Positions 37,017 to 46,893 of a stretch of DNA of 64,000 nt are shown piece by piece (positions within the stretch are counted from its first letter, which is position 1; every line of letters starts with the position of its first letter). The translations under genes were made by a program, and so were the position numbers. This stretch comes from Dolichospermum sp. LEGE 00240 (GTDB lineage: Bacteria; Cyanobacteriota; Cyanobacteriia; Cyanobacteriales; Nostocaceae), in NCBI RefSeq assembly GCF_015207875.1, contig NZ_JADEVZ010000003.1:112811-176810 (forward strand), given 5' to 3'. The notes under the pieces are model-generated. The model was not told the origin of the DNA and did no database searches. It saw nothing but the letters and a program-made list of their open reading frames with translations.

Positions 37017-40000
37017 CAATAAAACCTCCATGATAATTAACCGTGTTGGCAACTTCAGAATACATATTACCAACTGTACCGGGTTTAGCGGTAAATAAAT
37101 CGTGACAACCGACAATTACTAATAATTCTTGAGCGCGGGAAAAAGCCACATTTACCCGTTCTGGTTTATTGGCAAATCCCACGTCTCCTTGCTGATTATT
37201 CCGCACCATACTGACAATTACAACTGGTCTTTCCATACCTTGAAATCTATCAACTGTACCTGTTCTGATTTGTAAAGAAGGGAAAAGTTCAGATTGCAAC
37301 CGTTCATCAATTTTCCGTAATTGAGCACCATAAAATGTAATTACAGCTATTTCTTTTTTTGGTTCTCCATTTGCAACTTTATTCATCCAAACCTGCTCAA
37401 ATTGCTGACAGATACTTTCAATTACATCAATTTCTTTAGTATTCAAAAATGAAGTGCCATTGCGTTCTTCTTGAAATTCATTTTCTCTAGGCATTTTCAC
37501 CCAACATAGATGATGATACGGTTGAATAATTTCCCCCGCTAAATTATGAGCGCGTTTTGTGTCAGGTTCTAAAATCCCACATTCCAATTTACCATGATAA
37601 AATTGATTAATTGCGCCCATAATCATTGGGTGCATTCGATATTGAGTATTCAACATTTTTTTAATGCTTTTATCAGCTGTTTCAAACTGACTTTTAAATA
37701 ATGACTCTTCTAAAAATTGCAATTCTTCTCTGGTATTACCCATAGTTTTCGCAACTTCTTCCACAGTGCTAGTATCAAGCATAGGTGGTAATTGCCGATG
37801 ATCTCCTACCATGACTAATTTTTTACCTTTCAAAGCCGGAATTAGCAATTCTGGAGGAGTGCATTTACTAACTTCATCAATAATTACAACATCAAAAGAT
37901 TGAAATTCTTCTGAGAAATTATAATTTGCTGCTTGAACGCAAGTAATCCCGACAACGTTAGCATTATCTAAATAAATCCCCCTTAGATCTTTACTATCTT
38001 GTTCTGAAGGTTGACGGAGTTTTGCAACCCAATCTTGCACAAAGTTTTGATATTTTTGCAGATAATTTTCTTCACTTTTTAGCTGTCGTTTCCATGACTT
38101 AAATTTATTTTGAATACTGCATAAAGAGTCTGAGTCAAATAAATTATCATTAGATAATTCTGGTTTGAGTTTATCTGGGATTGTTTGCCAAATTGACTGC
38201 CACCAATTCCGTTCGCTAATTAAACTATCTGATACCTGTAATTGTAATTTCTGTTCTAAATCAGATATTTTTATTTGTAATTCTGCAATCTCTTGTTGAT
38301 AAATATTAGCTTCTGCTTGCAAATTTATAAACTCCTGATTTAAAGAGTTTTTAATATTTTCTAAAATAGTAAAAGGTGCTAAAGAGGAAATCAGAGTTTC
38401 CATTTCATTGACGCGATTTTCCCAAAATTTGACTTGCTGGGAAAATTCCTGCGGTTGTTCCCAAATATTTGCTTGTCTAGTCAGATATTTTTCTCCAAGA
38501 ATCCTTAATGGACTAGGAATATTTTGCTGTTTATGAAATGCTTGTAAGTTATGAATAACTTCTGCCAATTTTAAATTAGCAGCTTCTTTGCTTTTTTTTA
38601 CCTGAGATTTAGCTTCAGATATTTGTTCTGGAGAAATTGCATTTTGCGGAAGTTCTTGAAATTGCTGGTGTAAGATTTGTAATTGTTGTTCAGCTTCAGT
38701 TTTAACTCTTAAAACACATTGACGGGCATGAACTAAGATGATATCTAGTAATTCTTGGGTAATGCGGGTAAGAGTAGCTTCAATATTGTTCCATTCAAAG
38801 GCATTACCATAAGTTTTTTCCAATCTAATTAAAAATACTTGAGTATTTTCAACTAATAATTTTCGCTGTTTAGGGTTGAGGAGTTGATAATTTTGGAGTT
38901 TTTGATAGGTTGTTTGCCATTGAATTTGATCTGGTTTTGATAATACTATCGGAATTTGACTAAAACTTTGCTGTAAAAAATAACTAAAATCATGTTTTTT
39001 ACCTTTTCTATCTGTAAAGTTACCTTCTATTTCATAAGTTATGGCTTTTGTTAATACTCCCCAATCTGGTAAACTGATTCGATAATTTTTAGGAACAATA
39101 GTTAATTTTAATGTCTTGGCAAACATTAATAAGCCTAATGGTAAATCTACCATGTTTTCTGTTAAAACTAAATTAGATTGTTGACATTCTTTTAAAACTT
39201 GATACAAGTTGTTGTTAGCTGTAGATTTCCATTCGACAATGGCTTCAATAATATAATCAATTTCCCGTTTGCGATTTTCCCAAATTTGGATGGTTGGCTG
39301 TAAATCGTTTTGGGTATTAAATTTCTGATAATCTGTTTCTAATTTTTCCAAGGATACAGAATGCTGTTGAAAAATATAAACTAATTTGGCTACTTCGGAA
39401 ATAGCTAAACCGACATCATTAGCATTTTTTAATCCTGGTTTAAATCCAGAAAGATGAGTTGTGATATTTTCCTGTAACCAAACTGCTAACCCAAATGCAC
39501 CAAATCCTGGACGGACAAAACCCAGTTCTTGAATACATTTGATAGCTTGACGCACATTTTCTCGAAAATCTTCTACCTGTTGGTTATTTTCTGTATAAGG
39601 TTTAATTTGTGGTAAAAAATTGTTAATTTCTGAAGATTCCCAATCTATATTTGTGGGATTTTTGAGGATATTTTCTAAACCAGTAATTAAATATTCAATT
39701 TCTTTTTTCTTGACTAAAGTTTGCTGATGTTCAAGCTGTTGATTTTGATAAGCTGCTTCTAAATTTTGTTTTTCGGTTTTGAGTTCATTCTGTTGCTGAT
39801 TGATTTCCGCTTCTGCTAGAAAATAGTCTGTGAATCGTGGTAATAATAGTAATAATTGATTGAGAATTTTGATATTTTCGTGACGTTGACTGAGATTATT
39901 TTCACAGTCAGTGGCGGTATTTTGTAGCCATGTACCAATGACTTGATCTTCTAAAAATGGCTGTCCTTCCTCTCCCACTTTTTCGGCTCGTCCTTTTCTA

Positions 40001-41298
40001 ATAGCGCGAATAACGGGATTATGCACTAAGCGACTGAGGGCGTTATCAACGGCTAAATTGGCTTGAGAGGTAATTAATGTCCGTCCTCCACGCAAGGCTA
40101 CCTGATAGCAAATTTCCGCAATTACGGTAGTTTTTCCTGTACCTGGTGGTCCTTGAATTAGCACTAAATCTTCTGCGGACAGGACTTTTTCAACTGCGGC
40201 TTTTTGTCCAGCATTTGCGGAGGATAATAATAAGTCTTTTGAGTTAAGTTTAATTCTTTTGATAATCGGTCTAGCTTGGGAAGAGTCGAATAAAAAGTTA
40301 CCTAAATAGGGATTTTGAGTGCGTCCTTGTCTTAATTGTTCTAGGGCTTTTTCTTTGCGTTCGATTTGTTTGATGTCTCCGGCAGCATCAAAAAATAAGT
40401 AGCCTTTATTGGGAAGTTGATAATTACCTTTGGATATATATTCGATTAGTTCTCGTTCTAGGCGAATATGAATAAGATTATGTTTTTGATCAATTTTTTC
40501 AATAGTTCCTAATTGACGACTGTGGCGACGATTTTTATCTGTAGGTACGGAATCAAGAAAGTTAACTTCCTGGTTTTTGGCTTTTTTGACTCGTTCCCAG
40601 AAATTCTCCCCACCTAAAATATTCTCTTCAGAACCATCTAATGTGGCTGAGTTAACTTTAATTTCTAACGCGATTTGTCGAGAATTTGAGCTATTGTTAG
40701 CAAGCAAAAAAGATACACAAAATTGGCGTGATTTAGCAATCCGTTCTTCTACTTTTAAGAAGGCTTTCCAGGCTTTAAGTTGATCTTCGGTGGGGACATG
40801 ATTGCCGCAAATTGGCATATTTTTTATTTTTGCCAATAATGGTTTAGGAATGTCCAAACGATGTTGATGATTTGGGCTTAGTCGCAACCAATAGGGTAAG
40901 GCGTAGCCGTCAATATTTCCCCGTAATTCATGTAGTAAATAAGCTGATAAAATTTTAAATCCGCCGTGTCCATCTTGACGAATGGCAGCTTTAAATGCTA
41001 AAGTCTTTCCTAGGTTTTTTAATTTTTTGGGAAGTTGAAAGTTATCTTGGTCTGTGGCTATAGTTAGTTCCCAAATCTCTTCTCCTGATTCTTTTCCTGT
41101 GCCTTGACGACGAATATAAAACAAGCCAGGTTGTTTACCAACTAAATCAAATAATAATTCATTGGCACGTTCTCGCCGTTCTCTAAAGTCAGGATACAAT
41201 TGTAGAGATGATTGACCTTCAAAATGGCGAACTAAATTATCAACGGCTGAACCTATGAATGTATAACCACAATCTTCTATCTTCGTTTTATTATTCAT
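36994..41298 (-). CDS. Long Upf1/Dna2-like SF1 helicase with coiled-coil insertion
   Basis: A 1434-residue protein. The AAA_11/AAA_12 helicase core is split: Walker A GPPGTGKT at 383-390, but motif II (IIDEVSKCTPPE) only at about 1140, followed by GDHRQLPPML (III), NTQYRMHPMI (IV), TVDRFQGMERPVVIVS (V) and VNVAFSRAQ (VI). About 600 residues between motifs Ia and II are Gln- and Glu-rich and read as coiled coils. The first 350 residues hold a beta-barrel-like region typical of Upf1-type 1B/stalk preceding domains. No nuclease motif was recognised. Nucleic-acid unwinding or remodelling is expected; the process is unknown, and defence is one possibility. Confidence 0.88.
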   Translation of the reverse strand: MNNKTKIEDCGYTFIGSAVDNLVRHFEGQSSLQLYPDFRERRERANELLFDLVGKQPGLFYIRRQGTGKESGEEIWELTIATDQDNFQLPKKLKNLGKTLAFKAAIRQDGHGGFKILSAYLLHELRGNIDGYALPYWLRLSPNHQHRLDIPKPLLAKIKNMPICGNHVPTEDQLKAWKAFLKVEERIAKSRQFCVSFLLANNSSNSRQIALEIKVNSATLDGSEENILGGENFWERVKKAKNQEVNFLDSVPTDKNRRHSRQLGTIEKIDQKHNLIHIRLERELIEYISKGNYQLPNKGYLFFDAAGDIKQIERKEKALEQLRQGRTQNPYLGNFLFDSSQARPIIKRIKLNSKDLLLSSANAGQKAAVEKVLSAEDLVLIQGPPGTGKTTVIAEICYQVALRGGRTLITSQANLAVDNALSRLVHNPVIRAIRKGRAEKVGEEGQPFLEDQVIGTWLQNTATDCENNLSQRHENIKILNQLLLLLPRFTDYFLAEAEINQQQNELKTEKQNLEAAYQNQQLEHQQTLVKKKEIEYLITGLENILKNPTNIDWESSEINNFLPQIKPYTENNQQVEDFRENVRQAIKCIQELGFVRPGFGAFGLAVWLQENITTHLSGFKPGLKNANDVGLAISEVAKLVYIFQQHSVSLEKLETDYQKFNTQNDLQPTIQIWENRKREIDYIIEAIVEWKSTANNNLYQVLKECQQSNLVLTENMVDLPLGLLMFAKTLKLTIVPKNYRISLPDWGVLTKAITYEIEGNFTDRKGKKHDFSYFLQQSFSQIPIVLSKPDQIQWQTTYQKLQNYQLLNPKQRKLLVENTQVFLIRLEKTYGNAFEWNNIEATLTRITQELLDIILVHARQCVLRVKTEAEQQLQILHQQFQELPQNAISPEQISEAKSQVKKSKEAANLKLAEVIHNLQAFHKQQNIPSPLRILGEKYLTRQANIWEQPQEFSQQVKFWENRVNEMETLISSLAPFTILENIKNSLNQEFINLQAEANIYQQEIAELQIKISDLEQKLQLQVSDSLISERNWWQSIWQTIPDKLKPELSNDNLFDSDSLCSIQNKFKSWKRQLKSEENYLQKYQNFVQDWVAKLRQPSEQDSKDLRGIYLDNANVVGITCVQAANYNFSEEFQSFDVVIIDEVSKCTPPELLIPALKGKKLVMVGDHRQLPPMLDTSTVEEVAKTMGNTREELQFLEESLFKSQFETADKSIKKMLNTQYRMHPMIMGAINQFYHGKLECGILEPDTKRAHNLAGEIIQPYHHLCWVKMPRENEFQEERNGTSFLNTKEIDVIESICQQFEQVWMNKVANGEPKKEIAVITFYGAQLRKIDERLQSELFPSLQIRTGTVDRFQGMERPVVIVSMVRNNQQGDVGFANKPERVNVAFSRAQELLVIVGCHDLFTAKPGTVGNMYSEVANTVNYHGGFIDVSCFCS

Positions 41299-41318
41299 AG
41301 TTTTTGTAATAAGGAATC

Positions 41319-41351
41319 AGATCCCCGACTTCTTAAAGAAGTCGGGGATCT
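41319..41351. repeat. ATCCCCGACTTCT palindrome, copy 2
   Basis: AGATCCCCGACTTCTT, A, AAGAAGTCGGGGATCT: perfect 16-base arms. It lies 16 bp after the grxD stop codon and before the helicase start, so it may end the grxD transcript. Confidence 0.85.
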
Positions 41352-41367
41352 TTATCTTGTGTTGATA

Positions 41368-41691
41368 TTAAGAAGCTAGTGCTACTTCTACCAACTGTTG
41401 TAATTCTTTGTTGTTGTACATTTCAATCAAAATATCAGAACCGCCAACGAATTTACCATTAATGTATACTTGAGGAATTGTTGGCCAGTTGGAATATTCT
41501 TTGATGCCTTGACGGATTTCTTGATCTGCAAGTACGTCAATGGTTTCAAAGGGAACTCCTAATGCATTGAGAATTTGGACAACGTTATTAGAGAAACCAC
41601 ATTGGGGCATTAATTTGTTGCCCTTCATGAAAACCATAATTTTGTTTTCTTCTACCAAAGTATCAATTCTTTCTTTAAGTTCTGGGGTCAT
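41368..41691 (-). CDS. grxD: Monothiol glutaredoxin, Grx4/GrxD type
   Basis: A 107-residue protein with the CGFS active site (MPQCGFSNN) and glutathione-binding [19 protein letters not shown]. Proteins of this type hold a shared 2Fe-2S cluster as homodimers or with BolA, and pass it on. The bolA gene lies 87 bp upstream on the same strand. Confidence 0.95.
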   Translation of the reverse strand: MTPELKERIDTLVEENKIMVFMKGNKLMPQCGFSNNVVQILNALGVPFETIDVLADQEIRQGIKEYSNWPTIPQVYINGKFVGGSDILIEMYNNKELQQLVEVALAS

Positions 41692-41778
41692 GATTAGTTA
41701 TTTCCTTATGTTACTGAAATTCAAGAGTTGATACGATTTTAGATTTTGTTTTCTTAATCCAAAATCCCAAATCTAAAA

Positions 41779-42036
41779 TTAGTTTGTTGCTTGCCAATTT
41801 TCGGGGGTGTAGGTTTTAAGTGCTAAAGCATGAATCGCTTCCGTAGACATGGCTTCTTGTAATGCGCTATAAACTAGTTGGTGTTGTTGCACCAGTCCCT
41901 TATCTGCAAACTGCGATGAAACTACTGTTACCTGATAGTGATCACCACCACCAGTCAAGTCTTGTACTTGCACTTGGGCATCTGGCATTTCTGCCTTGAT
42001 CATTGCCTCTACCTGTTGCGGACTTATCATCGCCAT
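41779..42036 (-). CDS. BolA-family protein
   Basis: An 85-residue protein with the class II KH-like BolA fold: [32 protein letters not shown] and QHQLVYSAL with the conserved His near the cluster-binding helix. It pairs with CGFS glutaredoxin, encoded directly downstream. Together they act in Fe-S cluster trafficking or iron sensing. Confidence 0.92.
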   Translation of the reverse strand: MAMISPQQVEAMIKAEMPDAQVQVQDLTGGGDHYQVTVVSSQFADKGLVQQHQLVYSALQEAMSTEAIHALALKTYTPENWQATN

Positions 42037-42107
42037 TCCTGAAAAACTTACTTCTCTATTATTAACAGATATGTAGCGGTTGGCTGTTGCCTGTTAGCAT
42101 TTGCCGA

Positions 42108-42719
42108 TTATTTTTTACCTTGACGAGGAAAGGGGACATCTACAAAACCTAGTTCAAATAATTGTTGGTATGCTTTTGTGCCTAGTTCTCTGGTAGGGTT
42201 TTGACTTTTGATGACTTGCACTAGTAAAGGTATGGCTAATTCTGTCCGATTTTGCGCTCGATGTACTAGGGCTAATTGATAGGTGGCTTCATCGCGCTTT
42301 TGGGCAGTTGTTAAGGCATTTTTGCGGTAGGCATCGGCAGCGCGAATGTCAATACCTGCAAAACTAGAGTTGAGGTCTTGGTAAAAGGTGGATAATTGAT
42401 TATAAACTTGACGGGCTTCTTGGAGTTTTTTGGCTGCTAGGGCGTAGTTTTGACTAGAAACTGCTTCGGTTGATTCTTTCATCAAGCGATCGCCCCCCTC
42501 TATACTTAAAAGATTATTACTTGTTCCTGTGGGACTCAGGGTATTAGGTTGATCTGTATCAATAGGTTTCGGTTGTTCCGTTGGTTTTGGTTTTTCAGCA
42601 GGTTTGGCTTGACTAACAGGATTAGATACCTTTTTTCCCTTAGCATAGGCAGGTGATAGCAGTCCCAAAAATACTATGAGTGATAAAGATGTCAAGCGAA
42701 TTAAGGTAGCAGCATTCAT
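42108..42719 (-). CDS. Secreted TPR-like hypothetical protein
   Basis: A 203-residue protein with a signal peptide (LIRLTSLSLIVFLGLLSPAYA), a Lys/Pro-rich linker (PAEKPKPTEQPKPIDTDQPN) and a helical C-terminal domain (LAAKKLQEARQVYNQLSTFY, ATYQLALVHRAQNRTELAIP) that resembles two TPR repeats. The function is unknown. It precedes bolA and grxD on the same strand with a 71-bp gap, so co-transcription is possible. Confidence 0.7.
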   Translation of the reverse strand: MNAATLIRLTSLSLIVFLGLLSPAYAKGKKVSNPVSQAKPAEKPKPTEQPKPIDTDQPNTLSPTGTSNNLLSIEGGDRLMKESTEAVSSQNYALAAKKLQEARQVYNQLSTFYQDLNSSFAGIDIRAADAYRKNALTTAQKRDEATYQLALVHRAQNRTELAIPLLVQVIKSQNPTRELGTKAYQQLFELGFVDVPFPRQGKK

Positions 42720-42895
42720 GAGTTTAATTAGTACAAAAATTCTATAGAAAAAGTTGGGAAACTTTGTGTATCTTAACTCTCTTTGTCCTAGAGATAAAGT
42801 TAGTCACTCGATAACTATTCAAAAAGCTGAAGAAAAAATCCCCCAACTACTGCTAGAGGATATATTCTCCACACTTTGTGTTAGTCGTCAGTTAC

Positions 42896-44584
42896 CTATT
42901 TTAAAGTTCCCAAAACAGGTGTTAACTCAGTCGCTGGAATCTGCGGATTTAAGAATCCACTCGCATAAATATGAGGATTGGTTTGAGAAATAATGGTATA
43001 AGATTGGCGAACATGAGCATTGACAGCCACAGTTTTCGCATCATACATTTGCATAGCCACCTTGGGGTAGAAACCAATGCCAATAATCAGCAACAGAAAA
43101 CAGGCAGCAATAAACACTTCACGGGGTCTGGCATCAGTGTATACAGTTTCCGTTGGTAACAGGCAATCTGTCCCAAAACAAGCCGTTCCTTCATCTTCCT
43201 GATTTTCTAAATTAGCATTGTTAATATCGCAAATCAGGGCTGCACCAGAACCATAAAATACTTCACGCAGCATGGAAAGTAGATAAATAGGTGTGAGGAT
43301 GACTCCCACAGCAGCTAAAAAGACGGTAACGGTGCAGAATGTAGAGGTGTAAACATCGCTAGTTGTGATACCCACAAATACTGAAAGTTCGCCCACAAAG
43401 CCACTCATTCCCGGTAAAGCCAAAGATGCCATAGCCCCCATTGTAAACAGGGCAAACACCTTTGGCATAGCTTGACCAATACCGCCCATTTCTGCCATTA
43501 CCATTGTGCGGGAACGGTCATAAGTTACACCAGCCAAGAAGAATAACACGGAAGCAATTAAACCATGGGATATCATCTGCAACATTGCACCGTTGATACC
43601 CAAATCGGTAAAAGAGGCAATTCCTATTAATACAAAACCCATGTGAGAAATTGAGGAATTAGCCAAACGCCGTTTCATATTCGTTTGGGCAAAGGAATTT
43701 AAAGCACCATAGATAATGTTGACAACACCGAGAATAGCTAGAACCGGGGCAAAGTAAACATGAGCATCGGCAAGTAGGTCAAGATTTAGGCGAATTAGTC
43801 CATATCCGCCCATTTTCAACAGCACACCCGCCAAAATCATGGATACTGGAGAAGATGCTTCACCGTGAGCATCCGGTAGCCAAGTATGCAAGGGGAAAAT
43901 CGCCAATTTTACGCCAAAGGCAATTAACAAACCTGCATATAGTAGTAGTTGCAGAGTCAGAGGATATTCTTTATGGGCAAGTTCTGCAACATCAAAAGTT
44001 ACATTTCCGCCGCCATATAGCCCCATTGCCAGGGCTGCTACCAAGATAAATATAGAAGCCGCTGCGGTATAAAGTAAAAATTTTGTAGCTGCGTAGCGTC
44101 GCCTTTGTCCACCCCAAATACAAACGAGTAAATATACAGGGATGAGTTCGACTTCCCACATAATGAAAAATAACAGCAAGTCTTGGGCGACAAATACCCC
44201 AACCTGTGCAGAATACAACACAAGCATGAGAAAATAGAACAGCTTTGGTCTCCGGTCAACTTGCCAAGCCGAAAAAATCGCCAGTGTGGTGACAAATCCC
44301 GCCAAAAGTACCAAGGGGGCGGAAATACCATCCACAGAAACAGCCCAGTTTAAGCCCAACTGAGGCATCCAGACATAATTTTCTACCAGTTGAAAATTCG
44401 CATTACTGGCATCGTAATGTTGCCAAAAGGCATAACACATGAAAATAAAGTCAGCAATACCTATGCCAAGTGCATACCATCTGACAAGTTTGCCATCTTT
44501 ATCTGGCAATACAGGGATGAACAAGGATGCTACAAGTGGAAATAGGACAATCGCGGTAAGCCAAGGAAAATGATCCGCTATCAT
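42896..44584 (-). CDS. ndhD: NAD(P)H-quinone oxidoreductase subunit 4 (NdhD)
   Basis: A 562-residue, fourteen-helix antiporter-like subunit of NDH-1. FVVGE-type features include [17 protein letters not shown] with the key Glu in helix 5, and [18 protein letters not shown] and [15 protein letters not shown] of the proton channel half. The complex oxidises ferredoxin and pumps protons in respiration and cyclic electron flow. Cyanobacteria have several NdhD forms (D1/D2 for respiration, D3/D4 for CO2 uptake); assignment is not attempted. No ndhF is adjacent. A 40-residue Asn/Glu/Thr-rich loop follows helix 12. Confidence 0.93.
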   Translation of the reverse strand: MIADHFPWLTAIVLFPLVASLFIPVLPDKDGKLVRWYALGIGIADFIFMCYAFWQHYDASNANFQLVENYVWMPQLGLNWAVSVDGISAPLVLLAGFVTTLAIFSAWQVDRRPKLFYFLMLVLYSAQVGVFVAQDLLLFFIMWEVELIPVYLLVCIWGGQRRRYAATKFLLYTAAASIFILVAALAMGLYGGGNVTFDVAELAHKEYPLTLQLLLYAGLLIAFGVKLAIFPLHTWLPDAHGEASSPVSMILAGVLLKMGGYGLIRLNLDLLADAHVYFAPVLAILGVVNIIYGALNSFAQTNMKRRLANSSISHMGFVLIGIASFTDLGINGAMLQMISHGLIASVLFFLAGVTYDRSRTMVMAEMGGIGQAMPKVFALFTMGAMASLALPGMSGFVGELSVFVGITTSDVYTSTFCTVTVFLAAVGVILTPIYLLSMLREVFYGSGAALICDINNANLENQEDEGTACFGTDCLLPTETVYTDARPREVFIAACFLLLIIGIGFYPKVAMQMYDAKTVAVNAHVRQSYTIISQTNPHIYASGFLNPQIPATELTPVLGTLK

Positions 44585-44785
44585 GTCAATAGGAAAAAAT
44601 ACTTATTGGTTGATGATGTTATTGTACTAAACTTTTTAACAATTTCTTTATAAGTTTTTCCCCCAGTTTAGCATAAGAGAATATATACCTAAATAAATCT
44701 TATGCTTAGGATTGAGGAGATTGAAACTATTTTCCTTTGTCTCCCTGATGATTTAAAATAAGTTATTAGATGTACTGTTAAATCA

Positions 44786-45244
44786 ATGACTGAAATTCAA
44801 TTGGCTCAAACAGGTCTTGACAATCGAGATCAGTACCTCTGGTTAGAGGAGACAATCCTAAAACTCAAGGCGCGAGATTTTCACGGTTTGGATGTGGAAC
44901 ATTTAATTGAGGAGATGGAAATCTTGGCGAGTAGGGATAGGGCTGAGGTTGAAAGCCGTCTAATTGTGCTATGGGTGCATCTATTAAAACGGATTTATGT
45001 TAATAGTGAATATGATCATCGTGGCTGGGAAGTGACAATTCGAGAACAACGTCGTCAATTAAGAATTCTTCTTAAACAATCCCCTAGTCTGAAGCGATAT
45101 TTTACAGCAGTATTAGATCAAGCTTGGCAAGAGGCGCTGATGGAAGTGAGGGAAGATTATCCTAGTTTTCAGTTTCCTGATGTATGGGAGTTTAGCCTGA
45201 ATGTTGATGTGCTTTTGAGTGAGAAGTTTTGGGAATATTCTTAG
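44786..45244 (+). CDS. DUF29 family protein
   Basis: A 152-residue helical protein of a family abundant in filamentous cyanobacteria: YLWLEETILKLKARDFHGLD, VEHLIEEMEILASRDRAEVE and LRILLKQSPSLKRY. The function of DUF29 is unknown. The gene ends where a NACHT-protein tail begins. Confidence 0.85.
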   Translation: MTEIQLAQTGLDNRDQYLWLEETILKLKARDFHGLDVEHLIEEMEILASRDRAEVESRLIVLWVHLLKRIYVNSEYDHRGWEVTIREQRRQLRILLKQSPSLKRYFTAVLDQAWQEALMEVREDYPSFQFPDVWEFSLNVDVLLSEKFWEYS

Positions 45245-45410
45245 TCAATTTATCATTTATTGGCAGTTCAGCGAAGAACAAAAAGAATTATTGCAAAAAT
45301 ATCATGATGCCAATAACTTTCTACTAGAATGCTTAAATAGTGATTGTTATGTTAGCCGTGATGTGCGCCAGTATATAGAAGATACCTTACTAGACATCTC
45401 CAGAAATTAA
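45243..45410 (+). pseudogene. C-terminal relic of a NACHT-domain NTPase
   Basis: About 50 codons read WQFSEEQKELLQKYHDANNF and LLECLNSDCYVSRDVRQYIE, a pattern I recognise from the C-terminal end of cyanobacterial NACHT NTPases. Nothing of the NTPase or sensor remains; the DUF29 gene is joined directly upstream. The 3' end is cut by a miniature element at 45391, which supplies the last residues and stop. NACHT proteins are known in bacterial antiphage defence; this one is dead. Confidence 0.6.
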
Positions 45411-45481
45411 ATATGCGTATCCTAGAACCCTTGTAGAGGCGTTCCATGGAACGTCTCTACATTCTTTTTTGGAGATGTCTA
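45391..45481. mobile_element. 91-bp miniature element with TAGACATCTCC ends
   Basis: TAGACATCTCC at the left and GGAGATGTCTA at the right are perfect inverse complements; the next bases (AGAAAT) also match 17375-17524. The interior has a hairpin around GGCGTTCCATGGAACGTC (45438-45455). Confidence 0.75.
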
Positions 45482-45776
45482 TTGCAGAAATCCAACCCTA
45501 TCGGTAAATGTTCCGCACAGAAAAGAGATCAGCAATTTACAGATAGATTTTTTTGTCAGAATCAGGACACCCTTCGGGAAGTCAAAAGTCAAAAGTCAAA
45601 AGTCAAAATTGAGAATTAAAAAATAAAAGATTTACAGGATGTATTAATGCGTAATTTATAATTTGAAAATGTCTGTTACCTGATGCTGTCAGAATCAGGA
45701 TGTCCAGGATTCAAGGATTAACAGGATTTAGGATGTATTTTTTTCTCCTAATTAACATTAGAGATTTCTCTAAAAT
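45482..45776. other. Intergenic tail of the DUF29/xis gap
   Basis: No gene. It contains (AAGTCAA)n heptamers at 45580-45608 and the phrase CAGAATCAGGA twice (45557-45567, 45690-45700), remnants of small repeats. Confidence 0.5.
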
Positions 45777-46112
45777 TCAAGCTACTGCAAAACCTGTATA
45801 TTGTCTGATCTTAGGTTGGTGAAATCCTAAAACAATATTTTCTTTGGGTATTCCTGCTGCTAACAAGTCTAAAGCGATGCCATCTTCTGTACTATCACTT
45901 TGAATCCAGATTTTATCATCAATAATATCCAGATGAATAATACAAGCATGAACTCTAGCCTCATCTTCCCATCCTGATGTAATCACCAAATAACGGTTTT
46001 CATCTTTGCTAATAATTAATTCTGCTTTTAAATCTCCATAATGATAGGGAATAGCAGCATATTCAGTGAGAATTTTTTCAATAACTTGACGATAATTAGT
46101 TAATTTATCCAT
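45777..46112 (-). CDS. xisI: XisI-family protein, paralogue 2
   Basis: A 111-residue protein of the XisI family, first described as a factor needed with XisH and XisF for excision of the fdxN element during heterocyst development. Family traits: LTNYRQVIEKILTEYAA at the start, KIWIQSDSTEDGIA in the middle and the end QYTGFAVA. It follows paralogue 1 with a 3-bp gap. No fdxN or xisF is near, so its role here is not excision of that element by evidence in the window. Confidence 0.9.
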   Translation of the reverse strand: MDKLTNYRQVIEKILTEYAAIPYHYGDLKAELIISKDENRYLVITSGWEDEARVHACIIHLDIIDDKIWIQSDSTEDGIALDLLAAGIPKENIVLGFHQPKIRQYTGFAVA

Positions 46113-46115
46113 AAT

Positions 46116-46451
46116 TCAAGCTACTGCAAATCCTGTATATTGTCTAACGTTAGGTTCATGAAATCCTAAAACAATCTCTTCTTTAGGAATACCGGATTGC
46201 ATTAATTCATTAGCAACACCATATTCTGTATTATCACACTGAATCCAAATTTTATCATTAATTATCTCAATATGAATTAAACAACTATGCAAGTGTTGTT
46301 TTTCTGTCCAACCTTCAGAAATAATTAGATATTCATCGTTTTCTGAATCAAATGCTGCTCGGTTACGAATATTAGCATTAGCATAGGAAATATTCAAATA
46401 AGATTTAAGAACATTGCGAATTATATTTCGATAAGTTTCTATTCTATCCAT
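46116..46451 (-). CDS. xisI: XisI-family protein, paralogue 1
   Basis: A 111-residue XisI protein, about half identical to paralogue 2 and with the same RQYTGFAVA end. Its start overlaps the end of xisH by 13 bp, so the two are coupled. The pair of different XisI proteins behind one XisH suggests tandem duplication followed by divergence. Confidence 0.9.
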   Translation of the reverse strand: MDRIETYRNIIRNVLKSYLNISYANANIRNRAAFDSENDEYLIISEGWTEKQHLHSCLIHIEIINDKIWIQCDNTEYGVANELMQSGIPKEEIVLGFHEPNVRQYTGFAVA

Positions 46452-46855
46452 TGGGTTATTTTCTCCTCTTGTGAATCAAATACAATTAATTTGATTGTGT
46501 TGTCTTCTAATAAAATTTTGCCAATCTCTTCTGTAAAAATTTTGTAGAATACAGTATCACGAATTGCTAAATAAAGAACTCTATCTGATTCTATCCTTTC
46601 TAATATTTTTTCATACAATATATATTGTCCAAGGGCATTTTTGAGGTCTTCTACTTCTGATAAACCGATAAAACTTTTAACTTCAACAGCTATTTTTTTT
46701 CCTTGTTTCTCTGCTGCTAACAGTTTCTCAGCAGCTAAATCAATAAAGATATCTTTTTTGCCGATTTTAAGAGTTAATGGATCATCTGTAATTATCCAAT
46801 CGTCTTTTTCCAGAGCTTTCCTGACACTATCGTGATAAATATCCTTAGCTGGCAT
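46439..46855 (-). CDS. xisH: XisH-family protein, probable PD-(D/E)XK nuclease fold
   Basis: A 138-residue protein starting MPAKDIYHDSVRKALEKDDW. The block FIDLAAEKLLAAEKQGKKIA followed by VEVKSF has the order D, E, ExK of the PD-(D/E)XK nuclease fold. XisH and XisI are found together in many cyanobacteria, often in multiple pairs, and have been likened to toxin-antitoxin units. It is preceded, 38 bp away, by an antitoxin-like gene. Confidence 0.9.
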   Translation of the reverse strand: MPAKDIYHDSVRKALEKDDWIITDDPLTLKIGKKDIFIDLAAEKLLAAEKQGKKIAVEVKSFIGLSEVEDLKNALGQYILYEKILERIESDRVLYLAIRDTVFYKIFTEEIGKILLEDNTIKLIVFDSQEEKITQWIE

Positions 46856-46893
46856 AATTATAATCTTAATCTAATATTATGGAACTTTCAAGA

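Noticed and set aside
30427..41298. Idea that the SET, C5 methyltransferase and helicase genes form one defence island (DISARM-like)
   Set aside because: deoC and a housekeeping-like DEAD-box helicase on the other strand lie between them, and no DrmA, DrmB or DrmC-like proteins are seen. The helicase pair is kept as a separate finding.
42754..42993. 79-codon plus-strand frame near the ndhD end
   Set aside because: Overlaps the ndhD 3' end on the other strand and has no recognisable features or ribosome-binding site.
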